A stretch of 64,000 nt of DNA from Avena insularis (GCA_023614405.1 CM042689.1:281115533-281179532), one strand, 5' to 3'; shown: positions 9,545-24,005, counted from the first letter of the stretch. A program made the numbers and translations. Notes: generated from the letters alone by a model not told the origin.

Positions 9545-12500
9545 ATCTCCCCCATTTTGGTAATTGATGACAATCCCTTAGCGAGGGTTTATATATGACA
9601 ATTAATGACCAGAGCGGTTGCCCCAACATCAAATACTACACAAGTATGTGATGTTGGTACAACCACAATATATAGAGAAAACTCCCCCACAATCTATGCA
9701 TGTGTGATGAACTTGAATTTCATTGCATAGATTGCCAAACGTTACCGTTGGTTGAGTTTCCTCTATATATTCAACATGCAAAGAAAACACAAAGATGCAA
9801 GAGCATGAGAGGCAAATGCTTAAGAACACACTCAAAGCAAAGGCCAACTTCCCTTAAACCCTCCAAAACTTCTCCCCCCTTGGCATCGATTGCCAAAATG
9901 GGTGAAAAGTTCTAGACGGCCAACATAGTGAGAATTCCTCCAAAGGTGTGCATATGCACAAGGCAAATGATGAGAACTAGGGAGGAAGTAAAACTATATT
10001 GAGGAACCAAAGAAAGCAAAAAAGAAAAGAAAGAAAAGAAAAAGGGCTTCAACAAATGAAGCGAAATCAAAAGATCCAAATGAAACAAATGAAACACCAT
10101 CAAATGATGTCAAAAGGAAACAACAACCAAAAAGAGTGTTTAAATAAAAATAGAGAAGCTCCCCAAACTTTGTGCAAAGATTAGTATACTTGTATTGAAT
10201 ACAATATGCACAAATATGGAATCCTTGCTCCCCCATAAGCATTTAAACCACAAGAAACGAGAAAGAAGGAACATGTGCATCATTAAATGAATTATAGAAG
10301 CTCCCAAAGATTGTGCACAAATTATAGTAATTATATTTGGAAACAATATGCACAACCATGGAATCCTCACTCCTTCAAAACCATTTAGCAATGCACACAA
10401 AATACAATAATTTGTAAACCACCGAAGAATCAAAATGAAGTAAGAGGTGATTTCCAAGAAATGCAAAAACAACCAAATATTGATCTTCTCTTGTGTATAA
10501 ATTTTTAGGTGGAAAATATCACAAAGACATATAACCACAAAGAAACATGCACACACAAAACAGATACTCAAGAAAACACATGAAGACCCAAAAAGAAGTC
10601 ATAGAATATACCAATAAGATGTTTTGCTTAAAAGCATGCCCAAGGGTTCAAATATATCTTATTGTACATCAATGAGCTTCAAACACCAACATACCCCATA
10701 CAACACAACTATTCTCAAGGGAAGAAGAGGATAGAAGGAATATATGGAGAAAGGCAACAAGTATCACAAGATAGAAATCAACTTGGCAAAAATACTCACT
10801 ATTGCACATGGGAGATATTGAGGAAATGATATGCAACAAAATTGCTAGATTGACATATTTGGGATTAGTGAATCATGAGCATGATTTAGTATAGTACCCA
10901 TTATATGCACTCATCTCAACATACACACATTTGCAATAGAGAGAACTCTTCAAAGCCAAAACAAGAAATCCTACATATGGAAGAACACAAATTCATGCCA
11001 ACAAGCAACCTACACAAGGTTGGGAACAAGATATTTATGCATGAGAGAGAGATACTTGTTACCGAGATATAATTGGTAGGATGAATAAGATATGAATTCG
11101 TTGATCATCCTAACTTGCATACAACTAACATGTAGACGCCACTTCTTCCTTGTTCAAGATACAAGCACCCAATATATATCTCCAATGCACCTAAAACACA
11201 ATTAAGTACACTATGGTCCCCAAACAAATTGGGTCCAAAGTAGTTAGTGAAACTTCAATACATAGGAGAGCCCCCACACAAATATGTGCATATTGATATG
11301 AAATTGAATTTCATGCACATCTTAGCCCATTAGGATTTGGTGGAGTTTCTCCTATATATTGGATCAAAGAAAGCAAGCATGCCATAATATATACAAGAAG
11401 TAAATATGCATGCATAGGCTTTCAAGAACCAAAAGGAGATACAATTTGAACAAAAACACCAAGTAAACCAATAAGACACACACAAAAGTGTGACTCGACA
11501 AAAGGTGTCCAAATTGTATCGAAGAGCCAAATCAACACATGAAAGAGCACAAGTTCAACAAATGAACTCGAAAGAGCCAAAGAAAGAGGATAAGAAAAAT
11601 ACCAAGGCTCAAGGATTTATCTCATCCTAAAAGAACAAAACAAGTGAAACGGAATGAGATAAAGCCAACTCCCAACGAGAGCAAGGAAATAATAACCAAA
11701 ACAAACTCTTCACACTTTTCATGATGGCACACAAAGTACCAACACAAAAAGGATCGAGCTTCCAAGCAAATAGGATCAAATCAAGAAGCATAAAACAATG
11801 TTCTAGATAATATAGGAGAGCTCCCCCATAAGTAGAGCATTATATATAATTTTGACTTTAAATGCAAAATGCCCACAAATGAGATCATCACTACTACTTA
11901 CACTAAATAAAACACAAGGGGAATAAATAAAATAAGAAGATCCACAAGAGGCAAGGAAATCTTGGGAGCAAATAGAAAAACATTTTCTTGACCAAAGAAA
12001 AGACAAATAAGAAAATGCAAAAGTGAATATGATCAATAAAATCTACCATATATTAAATACTAATTGTCCAAGGACAAGAAGTAATAGGGATAATTTTCCC
12101 GAGGTAGTTTGCAAGGATATCCAAGATCATATTCACACAAAGAAGGATATAACAAGATAGGAATTAAGCTAGATGTTTCGAAAGAGATTCTTGATTGCTT
12201 CAAATAGTCACACAATCACTAGTGATTGGATTAAATAGAAGCAAGTGATTCCCATGAGGATATGTAGATCCAAATATGAGGAAACACATACCAAGAATCA
12301 CTCTCACAAACAAGATCCAAAAGATGAGCAATAAAAACATTTAAGTAAATTGGAACTTGTATGAGCAAATGTGCCACGTAGGAACTAGATAATTCTCAAT
12401 ATAAAATCTAAGTGGCACTACCTCAAATGTCCACATTTTCTAGGTTTGTAATATGCACAAAGCATATGACTCCCCCATAATGTGATAAACCAAGAAATAA

Positions 12501-13053
12501 CAACAAGAGGCAAGAAAAACAAAATAGAGGTATTAATGGACATTATGGAATATAAGATTCTCATGAGAGAGACATACCACATAGAGAGTAGATAAACATG
12601 TAATAAAACTACTAAGTGGTTTTCCTCATGTACACACATTTTAGGATTGTGGAATGCCCAAGCATGACACTCCCCCAAAACGGAATAGTCCATTAATCCC
12701 TCATAAGAGCCAAATAAGATACCTACTAGAAACAATAAAGGCTCCAAACCAAAACGCAAATACATGGTGTGCTAACCAACATACACAAATATACATCATA
12801 GATCAATATAGGTAAGTGGGAAGCACAACATGTACAAACACATGCAAGGTACAAAACCAACACATGCACAAGGGAGCAAGTAACTATAAATGTAAAGGAG
12901 TTAAGCACAAGTTACCGGAAGGAGGGACATTGGATATAGAATAGATGCATGATAACCCAAATAACTTGACTTTCATAAGAAGGAATAGATGAAGATCCCT
13001 CAAATCTTCATAAGGTTGTCAAGTCTTCAATGCCCTCCAAAAACACCTATTGA
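9545..13053 (-). other. Sirevirus interior 1: non-coding zone with multiplied polypurine tracts
   Basis: About 3.5 kb between the gag stop and LTR1 lacks any pol motif. At least eight polypurine tracts on minus (ctccccc or gccccc on +) occur at about 9546, 9683, 9871, 10228, 11270, 11820, 12470 and 12670, several followed by similar sequence (cataag/cataat). The one at 9546-9553 abuts the LTR and is the primary PPT. Modules around 9680-9790 and 11265-11370 resemble each other. Long minus-strand ORFs here have skewed compositions and look accidental. Confidence 0.75.
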
Positions 13054-15444
13054 TCAAGTTTTAGCTTGTTGGTCCCCAACCAAGTTGGGTCCTAAGAAGT
13101 TAGTCACAATAGGTTTGGCCACCCAAATGGTTCTTCTCTTGACACCACTTTGGGCACCAACAAATTTGGCAAACACATTGCCCATCTCATCCTTACGAAG
13201 AAAATAAGCATCATCAATCAAGATAGGATGAGATGAGGAGATACCGATGGTGCATGAGGAAGAAAGGTGCCCCTTCTCACGACATATGTAGCAAGTTCTT
13301 CTCTTGCCATCTTTCTTCTTGGGAGGAGCTGCACCATGAAGAAGAGCTTGAGTCTTCTTGGGAAGTGGCCCATCTTGAGCTTGTGGAGGAGCTTGAGGCC
13401 GCTTCCCTCGTTGCTTCCCACTAAGAGGCTTCTTCTTCAATGGGCAATCCCTCACATGATGCCCTTCTTCCTTGCACTTGAAGCACACAATGTTGGCCGG
13501 ATTCTTCACTTGTCCTTGGCCCTTATTCTTTTTCCCCTTGTGCTTCAACGAGTTAGTGGGCTTGCTCTTGGTGTTGGAGTTGAATCCAAGCCCACTCTTG
13601 TCACTTGGGGGACGTCGCACACTCAACATCTTCTTGAGTGTGGTCTTCCCTTCATGACACCTTTTCAAGTCATTCTTCAAAGAAGTGACTTGAGACTTGA
13701 GCTCTTTGACTTCCTCTACATGGTTAGTATCAACAACAATACTAGAGGAAGTAGAAGCTTCATTGTTAGAGCAACAAGGCAAATGATGCAATTCATCACA
13801 AGATTTAGCATGGTTGTGAGAGGATGAATTACAAGGACCAGCACATGGCAATATAGCATTAGGAGTAGATGTAGTGCTAATGTCCACATGAGGCCCACTA
13901 GATGTTACCTTTGACACAATGGCCTCATGAGCTAACCTTAGCCTACCATGGGAGACTAGAAGATCCTCATGCGAGCTTGAGAGCTTGGCATGACTTTCTT
14001 CTAATTTCCCATAGTTGCTAGTTAGCAAAGCAAGTTGAGCCTTTAGCTCAACATTCTCCTTCAAGATAGATGCTTCACAAGAAATAGAGTTAGTAGCACA
14101 CGCATCATCAATAAAAGCAAGAGGTGAGTGCAACTTGGAAAGCTCTTTAGAATATGAAGCTTTAAGTTGCTCATGTGACTCGGTGAGTTTGATGAGCTCA
14201 CCCTTGATGACCCTAGAGCCATTGTTGAGGTGCTCAAAATCCTCAAGGAGTTTAGCATAGGCAACTTCAAGTTCATCATTTTTAATTTGAAGAGCACTTG
14301 CCACCTCAAACTCTCTATCATGAGATTTCTTTACTCTAGATAGCTCTAGAGCAAAGGCCTCCTCAAGAGAATCCTTAGTGGTTTGTTCCTCTTCAAGAGC
14401 TTCATTTAGGTTGGCAATTTCATTAGCATACTCACGCTCAAGACAACTTATTTTATCTATTTTCTCCTCATGCTCATATATTAGTTTCCTACTTTCAATA
14501 GCACAAGTCAAGATTTCAATGAAAGTAGAGCAAGCATTTTTATTAGGATGAAGAGCACGAAGGACTAGCCCCCCCTTCTCTTTTAAGGAAGCAACATCAT
14601 CATCTACTTCTATATGATCAACATTCACATCATCATGAGATATATTGGAGTCCAAAGGAGAGGTTACCTTTGAACCCTTAGCCATGAGGCACAAGTGAAC
14701 ATTGGAAGAGGATGATGATGAGGGAACACATGAAGCTCTAATGACAACTTTGCCTTGGCCCACATTCTTCACTTTCCTCTACATGGTTAGCAACACAAGA
14801 ACTAGAGGAAATGGAAGCACATTTATCATAGCAACAAGGCAAAGCAAGCATATCATCATGAGATATATCCAATTCATTTCTACAAGATATGCAAGGGCAA
14901 TCAACACTAGGATGTAAATCACATATGGTCCTACAAGTGTTCATGCCCAAAGATACAACATTGCAATGAGATAGAGACAAAGAATCATGAATGGAAATCT
15001 CACTATCTACATTGCAAGTTCTATCACCACTCACCATATCATTACCTTTTGACAACTCACATGTTGGTCTAGTGGAAGAAGATGATAAATCATCGCGGAG
15101 GTGGATGGAACACAATCATCCTCATTAAGCTTGGACACATCATATTTTGCTTGAATCTTGGTCCATATATCATGAGCATTCTGGAAAGGCATGATTGAGG
15201 AAAGAACTACAAAGCTCACAACATTAACAAGCACATTAGATGCTTGAGCTTCGAGATAAGAGTTTGTCTTCTCCTCCAAAGATAGATTTTGGGGATCCTT
15301 AGGAGGAGACAAGCCCATATCTAGAATGTGCTCAATGTTTGGGTCAATGGCCCGGAAATGACTAAGCATGCGAGTACGCCAAACATCATAATGTGTGCCA
15401 TCAAAAGTAAATGTGTGAGAGTGCACTAAACCCCTAGGAGACAT
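13054..15444 (-). pseudogene. gag: Sirevirus Gag, copy 1 (frameshifted)
   Basis: The start is the ATG at 15444 (MSPRGLVHSHTF), 42 bases after the primer site. Regions in order: a shortened Copia Gag (UBN2-type) N-terminus with W-R-M and DIWTKIQAKY; Ser/Cys-rich segments; a long Glu/Lys coiled coil; a second Cys-rich segment resembling the first; a basic linker; knuckle CFKCKEEGHHVRDC (13444-13485); and knuckle CYICREKGHLSSSC (13252-13293). The stop is TGA at 13054-13056. Full length is about 797 codons. Compared with copies 2 and 3, this copy lacks four bases near 15105 and two near 14763, which split it. From 14772 to the stop it is open. Gag would form the particle and package RNA. No pol follows, so the element needs a helper. 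Confidence 0.82.
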
Positions 15445-15485
15445 CTTTACTCTCGAGGCGGTGAAGCCTAAAAGCGAGAGACCTT

Positions 15486-15497
15486 GCTCTGATACCA
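15486..15497 (-). other. Primer binding site, Sirevirus unit 1
   Basis: On minus this is TGGTATCAGAGC, complementary to initiator tRNA-Met. It lies two bases after the end of LTR2. Confidence 0.9.
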
Positions 15498-16248
15498 ATT
15501 GAAAGTACAAAGGAAGTCGCCTAGAGGGGGGTGAATAGGCTTTTAAAAATATTACTATTTAGGCTCAAGTAAATGCGGAATAAAACTAACGTTTAATTTA
15601 TTGAGCACAAAACCTAGCCACTAAGTTAACCTAGGTGCACCAACAACCTATGCTAAGCAATACAAGCAACAAGGTGATAGCAAGGTATAAATACTTCAAG
15701 CACGATGGCTATCACAATGTAAAGTGCATAAGTAAAGGGTTCGGTTGAGAGATAACCGATGGACGCGGAGACGAAGATTTGTTTCCCGAAGTTCACTTCC
15801 AAAGAAGCTACGTCTCCGTTGGAGAGGTGCGATGGCGCAATGCTCTCCGAACGCCACAAATGGCTCACCTCGAGGTGTGGTGGCTCGATGCACACCCAAC
15901 GCCACACAAGTCCTCACCCCGGATGCGGAAGCACGCAACTCACCGACGCCACAAAAGGCTCACCCTATTCTCCCAAGTGCGCACCACAAAAGGCGGGCAC
16001 TTGATCCACTATGGGACGCTTGAGGGCGGTCACCGAACCCGTACAAGATTGGGGCTAACTCCACAACTCAATTGGAGGCTCCCAACAACAAAGCCACAAA
16101 AGGCCAACAATGCCACAAAAGGCCAACAATGCTAAAAAAAGGCTACAAGACCACAAAAGGTCAACAATCCAACCACACAACCGTCTAGGGTTCCAAGGAA
16201 CCTAAGAGAAACAATCTCACAAGCTTGAACTCGCCGAATCTCCGAGGA

Positions 16249-16458
16249 GAACTCAAACCTATGCACCAAATGCAAAGGCAAGTCCTTCTCCCCCAAATTC
16301 CAACAAAGCTACAAAAGCTATTGGGGGAATAAGGGAGCAAGAACACAAGAGTAGAACTCAAACCTATGCACCAAATGCAAGGGCAAGTCCTTCTCTCCCA
16401 AATTCCAACAAAGCTACAAAAGCTATTGGGGGAATAAGGGAGGAAGAACACAAGAGGA
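16249..16458 (-). repeat. 105-bp tandem duplication in LTR2
   Basis: Same two-unit duplication as in LTR1. Confidence 0.85.
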
Positions 16459-16684
16459 GAATACAAAACTCTCCAAGATCTAGATCCCAATGATTCCTTC
16501 ACAAAGAAGGTATTTGACTTGGGGGATTGTAGATCTAGATCTCCTCTCTCAAATCCCTCAAAAAGATGCAAGAGTCATAGGAGGGGAAAGGGAGAGGGAA
16601 AGCTTCTTCAAGGTTGACAATGGAGGAGAGAGAGAAAGCCAAGAACCAAGAAGAAAAGCTAGTACCCGAAGGGAAGAGGAGCCC

Positions 16685-16691
16685 TTTTAAA
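16685..16691 (-). promoter_or_regulatory. Candidate TATA box, LTR2
   Basis: TTTAAAAGG on minus, directly downstream of the palindrome cluster. It is called by position only. Confidence 0.4.
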
Positions 16692-16734
16692 GGCTCCAGA
16701 TCTATCTGCCCATTATGGGCATTTGCGACACCTG

Positions 16735-17090
16735 GCCGGAACTTCCGGTGGGATGCCGGAAGTTCCGGTGGCACGCAGCCATCGTCGAAAACTGCAGAGC
16801 GAGAAACTGAAAAAAAAAGAATCATGGCCGGAACTTCCGGCTCTGGGCGGAAGTTCCGCCCAGCCTGCTCAACGGTCATCGACCGCTGACGCGCCTCGAA
16901 GCGCAACCGAAGTTCCGGTCAAAACAGCACCGGAAGTTCGGTGAACTTCCGATGCAAGTTCCGGCAAATAGAACGCTTCAAAACAGAAGGTTACTGAGCA
17001 TGAGCGGAAGAAGACCCGGAACTTCTACCGGAACTTTCGGTGGCAAAGATGCCCTGGCGGAACTTCCGGTGGGAAGCCGGAACTTCCGGT
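16735..17090 (-). promoter_or_regulatory. Palindrome cluster, LTR2
   Basis: Repeated CCGGAACTTCCGG-type palindromes as in LTR1. Several are shortened by one or two bases around 16870-16945. Confidence 0.8.
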
Positions 17091-18057
17091 CAGGGAAATT
17101 CCAGAAACCAGAAAACCAGAAACGCAATAACTTTTGCATCCGAACTCCAAACGGGATGAAACCAATTTTTTTGGAAAGATAACGACGAATAGAATCCAAC
17201 AAAAAATATTGGGTATCACCTTGGGAGAAAATATCATGAATATATATGTGATCTATCCCCCAAGGTGTGGAGCCGGAAAACTCGCAAGATCAAAAACCGC
17301 AATAAGATATGCAAGTGAAATCCTTAGATGATGAGCTAGAGCTTGTTAAGATGGTGACCACAAGCTCTAGATCCTCTCATGGACAAGAACCAAATAATAA
17401 CCAAGAAAGATGATGACATTAATGCAAAGGTTTGAGCTCTCTCCGAACGATGCAAACGAGACACCCGCTTGAGAGCCCCTCTTGATAGTACGGCTATCTA
17501 TCCTAAACCCGGTCTCCCAACTAACAACACAAGACCGGCAAAAGAGAAGCCCTATCAACATACCTTTGCCTTGAGCGCCCCACTTGAACTTGATGTAGAC
17601 CGTCTTGTTCTTCTATAGTGGGAACACCTTTCTTGTTTGCTCTTGCTCGCTCTTGCTTGGTGAAGACTTGCAAAATGCTCCCCCATACTCCGTGGGGAAA
17701 CCTCTTATTTGAACTTGTCTTCATCATTCCATGAGCACGAGGATGGCAAGCTTCAAGCATGAGATTTTCTAGAGATGGCGCATCTTGAGCTCGTCCTTCT
17801 TCATCCTTACTTGAGGTTGATCCATCTTGATGCAACTCTTTGCATATGGCTTGATCGACCTTCAAGCTCCTTCTTTCTTCATGATTCCAATGGGCACAAA
17901 GCCCTTGGACATTTCTTCATCTTCCAACCTTGAGACCAACACATGGCCCAAGCGATGCCAATGGACAAACCTACAAGTGAAACTCAATTTACACATTAGT
18001 CCATAGAGATTGTCATTAATTACCAAAACCACACATGGGGGCATACATGCCCTTTCA

Positions 18058-21000
18058 ATCTCCCCCATTTTGGTAATTGATGACAATCCCTTAGCGAGGG
18101 TTTAAATATGACAATTAATGACCAAAGCGGTTGCCCCAACATCAAATACTACACAAGTATGTGATGTTGGTACAACCACAATATATAGAGAAAACTCCCC
18201 CACAATCTATGCATGTGTGATGAACTTGAATTTCATTGCATAGATTGCCAAACGTTACCGTTGGTTGAGTTTCCTCTATATATTCAACATGCAAAGAAAA
18301 CACAAAGATGCAAGAGCATGAGAGGCAAATGCTTAAGAACACACTCAAAGCAAAGGCCAACTTCCCTTAAACCCTCCAAAACTTCTCCCCCCTTGGCATC
18401 GATTGCCAAAATGGGTGAAAAGTTCTAGACGGCCAACATAGTGAGAATTCCTCCAAAGGTGTGCATATGCACAAGGCAAATGATGAGAACTAGGGAGGAA
18501 GTAAAACTATATTGAGGAACCAAAGAAAGCAAAAAAGAAAAGAAAGAAAAGAAAAAGGGCTTCAACAAATGAAGCGAGCAATCAAAAGATCCAAATGAAA
18601 CAAATGAAACACCATCAAATGATGTCAAAAGGAAACAACAACCAAAAGAGTGTTTAAATAAAAATAGAGAAGCTCCCCAAACTTTGTGCAAAGATTAGTA
18701 TACTTGTATTGAATACAATATGCACAAATATGGAATCCTTGCTCCCCCATAAGCATTTAAACCACAAGAAACGAGAAAGAAGGAACATGTGCATCATTAA
18801 ATGAATTATAGAAGCTCCCAAAGATTGTGCACAAATTATAGTAATTATATTTGGAAACAATATGCACAACCATGGAATCCTCACTCCTTCAAAACCATTT
18901 AGCAATGCACACAAAATACAATAATTTGTAAACCACCAAGAATCAAAATGAAGTAAGAGGTGATTTCAAGAAATGCAAAACAACCAAATATTGATCTTCT
19001 CTTGTGTGTATAAATTTTTAGGTGGAAAATATCACAAAGACATATAACCACAAAGAAACATGCACACACAAAACAGATACTCAAGAAAACACATGAAGAC
19101 CCAAAAAGAAGTCATAGAATATACCAATAAGATGTTTTGCTTAAAAGCATGCCCAAGGGTTCAAATATATCTTATTGTACATCAATGAGCTTCAAACACC
19201 AACATACCCCATACAACACAACTATTCTCAAGGGAAGAAGAGGATAGAAGGAATATATGGAGAAAGGCAACAAGTATCACAAGATAGAAATCAACTTGGC
19301 AAAAATACTCACTATTGCACATGGGAGATATTGAGGAAATGATATGCAACAAAATTGCTAGATTGACATATTTGGGATTAGTGAATCATGAGCATGATTT
19401 AGTATAGTACCCATTATATGCACTCATCTCAACATACACACATTTGCAATAGAGAGAACTCTTCAAAGCCAAAACAAGAAATCCTACATATGGAAGAACA
19501 CAAATTCATGCCAACAAGCAACCTACACAAGGTTGGGAACAAGATATTTATGCATGAGAGAGAGATACTTGTTACCGAGATATAATTGGTAGGATGAATA
19601 AGATATGAATTCGTTGATCATCCTAACTTGCATACAACTAACATGTAGACGCCACTTCTTCCTTGTTCAAGATACAAGCACCCAATATATATCTCCAATG
19701 CACCTAAAACACAATTAAGTACACTATGGTCCCCAAACAAATTGGGTCCAAAGTAGTTAGTGAAACTTCAATACATAGGAGAGCCCCCACACAAATATGT
19801 GCATATTGATATGAAATTGAATTTCATGCACATCTTAGCCCATTAGGATTTGGTGGAGTTTCTCCTATATATTGGATCAAAGAAAGCAAGCATGCCATAA
19901 TATATAAGAAGTAAATATGCATGCATAGGCTTTCAAGAACCAAAAGGAGATACAATTTGAACAAAAACACCAAGTAAACCAATAAGACACACACAAAAGT
20001 GTGACTCGACAAAAGGTGTCCAAATTGTATCGAAGAGCCAAATCAACACATGAAAGAGCACAAGTTCAACAAATGAACTCGAAAGAGCCAAAGAAAGAGG
20101 ATAAGAAAAATACCAAGGCTCAAGGATTTATCTCATCCTAAAAGAACAAAACAAGTGAAACGGAATGAGATAAAGCCAACTCCCAACGAGAGCAAGGAAA
20201 TAATAACCAAAACAAACTCTTCACACTTTTCATGATGGCACACAAAGTACCAACACAAAAAGGATCGAGCTTCCAAGCAAATAGGATCAAATCAAGAAGC
20301 ATAAAACAATGTTCTAGATAATATAGGAGAGCTCCCCCATAAGTAGAGCATTATATATAATTTTGACTTTAAATGCAAAATGCCCACAAATGAGATCATC
20401 ACTACTACTTACACTAAATAAAACACAAGGGGAATAAATAAAATAAGAAGATCCACAAGAGGCAAGGAAATCTTGGGAGCAAATAGAAAAACATTTTCTT
20501 GACCAAAGAAAAGACAAATAAGAAAATGCAAAAGTGAATATGATCAATAAAATCTACCATATATTAAATACTAATTGTCCAAGGACAAGAAGTAATAGGG
20601 ATAATTTTCCCGAGGTAGTTTGCAAGGATATCCAAGATCATATTCACACAAAGAAGCATATAACAAGATAGGAATTAAGCTAGATGTTTCGAAAGAGATT
20701 CTTGATTGCTTCAAATAGTCACACAATCACTAGTGATTGGATTAAATAGAAGCAAGTGATTCCCATGAGGATATGTAGATCCAAATATGAGGAAACACAT
20801 ACCAAGAATCACTCTCACAAACAAGATCCAAAAGATGAGCAATAAAAACATTTAAGTAAATTGGAACTTGTATGAGCAAATGTGCCACGTAGGAACTAGA
20901 TAATTCTCAATATAAAATCTAAGTGGCACTACCTCAAATGTCCACATTTTCTAGGTTTGTAATATGCACAAAGCATATGACTCCCCCATAATGTGATAAA

Positions 21001-21563
21001 CCAAGAAATAACAACAAGAGGCAAGAAAAACAAAATAGAGGTATTAATGGACATTATGGAATATAAGATTCTCATGAGAGAGACATACCACATAGAGAGT
21101 AGATAAACATGTAATAAAACTACTAAGTGGTTTTCCTCATGTACACACATTTTAGGATTGTGGAATGCCCAAGCATGACACTCCCCCAAAACGGAATAGT
21201 CCATTAATCCCTCATAAGAGCCAAATAAGATACCTACTAGAAACAATAAAGGCTCCAAACCAAAACGCAAATACATGGTGTGCTAACCAACATACACAAA
21301 TATACATCATAGATCAATATAGGTAAGTGGGAAGCACAACATGTACAAACACATGCAAGGTACAAAACCAACACATGCACAAGGGAGCAAGTAACTATAA
21401 ATGTAAAGGAGTTAAGCACAAGTTACCTAAGGAGGAACATTGGATATAGAATAGATGCATGATAACCCAAATAACTTGACTTTCATAAGAAGGAATAGAT
21501 GAAGATCCCTCAAATCTTCATAAGGTTGTCAAGTCTTCAATGCCCTCCAAAAACACCTATTGA
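18058..21563 (-). other. Sirevirus interior 2: non-coding zone with multiplied polypurine tracts
   Basis: A nearly identical copy of 9545-13053, with the primary PPT at about 18059-18066 beside LTR2 and the same series of further tracts. No coding capacity recognised. Confidence 0.75.
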
Positions 21564-23952
21564 TCAAGTTTTAGCTTGTTGGTCCCCAACCAAGTTGGGT
21601 CCTAAGAAGTTAGTCACAATAGGTTTGGCCACCCAAATGGTTCTTCTCTTGACACCACTTTGGGCACCAACAAATTTGGCAAACACATTGCCCATCTCAT
21701 CCTTACGAAGAAAATAAGCATCATCAATCAAGATAGGATGAGATGAGGAGATACCGATGGTGCATGAGGAAGAAAGGTGCCCCTTCTCACGACATATGTA
21801 GCAAGTTCTTCTCTTGCCATCTTTCTTCTTGGGAGGAGCTGCACCATGAAGAAGAGCTTGAGTCTTCTTGGGAAGTGGCCCATCTTGAGCTTGTGGAGGA
21901 GCTTGAGGCCGCTTCCCTCGTTGCTTCCCACTAAGAGGCTTCTTCTTCAATGGGCAATCCCTCACATGATGCCCTTCTTCCTTGCACTTGAAGCACACAA
22001 TGTTGGCCGGATTCTTCACTTGTCCTTGGCCCTTATTCTTTTTCCCCTTGTGCTTCAACGAGTTAGTGGGCTTGCTCTTGGTGTTGGAGTTGAATCCAAG
22101 CCCACTCTTGTCACTTGGGGGACGTCGCACACTCAACATCTTCTTGAGTGTGGTCTTCCCTTCATGACACCTTTTCAAGTCATTCTTCAAAGAAGTGACT
22201 TGAGACTTGAGCTCTTTGACTTCCTCTACATGGTTAGTATCAACAACAATACTAGAGGAAGTAGAAGCTTCATTGTTAGAGCAACAAGGCAAATGATGCA
22301 ATTCATCACAAGATTTAGCATGGTTGTGAGAGGATGAATTACAAGGACCAGCACATGGCAATATAGCATTAGGAGTAGATGTAGTGCTAATGTCCACATG
22401 AGGCCCACTAGATGTTACCTTTGACACAATGGCCTCATGAGCTAACCTTAGCCTACCATGGGAGACTAGAAGATCCTCATGAGCTTGAGAGCTTGGCATG
22501 ACTTTCTTCTAATTTCCCATAGTTGCTAGTTAGCAAAGCAAGTTGAGCCTTTAGCTCAACATTCTCCTTCAAGATAGATGCTTCACAAGAAATAGAGTTA
22601 GTAGCACACGCATCATCAATAAAAGCAAGAGGTGAGTGCAACTTGGAAAGCTCTTTAGAATATGAAGCTTTAAGTTGCTCATGTGACTCGGTGAGTTTGA
22701 TGAGCTCACCCTTGATGACCCTAGAGCCATTGTTGAGGTGCTCAAAATCCTCAAGGAGTTTAGCATAGGCAACTTCAAGTTCATCATTTTTAATTTGAAG
22801 AGCACTTGCCACCTCAAACTCTCTATCATGAGATTTCTTTACTCTAGATAGCTCTAGAGCAAAGGCCTCCTCAAGAGAATCCTTAGTGGTTTGTTCCTCT
22901 TCAAGAGCTTCATTTAGGTTGGCAATTTCATTAGCATACTCACGCTCAAGACAACTTATTTTATCTATTTTCTCCTCATGCTCATATATTAGTTTCCTAC
23001 TTTCAATAGCACAAGTCAAGATTTCAATGAAAGTAGAGCAAGCATTTTATTAGGATGAAGAGCACGAAGGACTAGCCCCTTCTCTTTTAAGGAAGCAACA
23101 TCATCATCTACTTCTATATGATCAACATTCACCTCATCATGAGATATATTGGAGTCCAAAGGAGAGGTTACCTTTGAACCCTTAGCCATGAGGCACAAGT
23201 GAACATTGGAAGAGGATGATGATGAGGGAACACATGAAGCTCTAATGACAACTTTGCCTTGGCCCACACATTCTTCACTTTCCTCTACATGGTTAGCAAC
23301 ACAAGAACTAGAGGAAATGGAAGCACATTTATCATAGCAACAAGGCAAAGCAAGCATATCATCATGAGATATATCCAATTCATTTCTACAAGATATGCAA
23401 GGGCAATCAACACTAGGATGTAAATCACATATGGTCCTACAAGTGTTCATGCCCAAAGATACAACATTGCAATGAGATAGAGACAAAGAATCATGAATGG
23501 AAATCTCACTATCTACATTGCAAGTTCTATCACCACTCACCATATCATTACCTTTGACAACTCACATGTTGGTCTAGTGGAAGAAGATGATAAATCATCG
23601 CGACGGAGGTGGATGGAACACAATCATCCTCATTAAGCTTGGACACATCATATTTTGCTTGAATCTTGGTCCATATATCATGAGCATTCTGGAAAGGCAT
23701 GATTGAGGAAAGAACTACAAAGCTCACAACATTAACAAGCACATTAGATGCTTGAGCTTCGAGATAAGAGTTTGTCTTCTCCTCCAAAGATAGATTTTGG
23801 GGATCCTTAGGAGGAGACAAGCCCATATCTAGAATGTGCTCAATGTTTGGGTCAATGGCCCGGAAATGACTAAGCATGCGAGTACGCCAAACATCATAAT
23901 GTGTGCCATCAAAAGTAAATGTGTGAGAGTGCACTAAACCCCTAGGAGACAT
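21564..23952 (-). pseudogene. gag: Sirevirus Gag, copy 2 (frameshifted)
   Basis: Same domain order as copy 1, from the ATG at 23952 to the TGA at 21564-21566. The frame is broken by small deletions relative to the other copies: one T near 23553, one base near 23600 (gcgacgg), one T near 23047, and two bases near 22480 (ctcatgagc for ctcatgcgagc). A further three-base loss from a C run near 23076 keeps frame. Both knuckles are intact in the C-terminal open part (21954-21995 and 21762-21803). All changes are deletions, several in homopolymers, so they may be consensus errors. Confidence 0.82.
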
Positions 23953-23993
23953 CTTTACTCTCGAGGCGGTGAAGCCTAAAAGCGAGAGACCTT

Positions 23994-24005
23994 GCTCTGA
24001 TACCA
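23994..24005 (-). other. Primer binding site, Sirevirus unit 2
   Basis: TGGTATCAGAGC on minus, two bases from LTR3. Confidence 0.9.

Larger units (their letters stand above)
15500..18057 (-). repeat. Sirevirus LTR2 (shared by units 1 and 2)
   Basis: A full 2558-bp LTR with complete ends (TGAAAG...CTTTCA). It is the 5' LTR of unit 1 and the 3' LTR of unit 2. Its palindrome block shows several short deletions relative to LTR1 and LTR4. Confidence 0.9.

Noticed and set aside
12418..12908. Minus-strand ORFs rich in Leu, Phe, Cys and Tyr in the Sirevirus interior that look like membrane proteins.
   Set aside because: Their composition comes from A-rich plus-strand sequence. They lack consistent starts, are shortened in interior 3, and sit in the multiplied-PPT zone.
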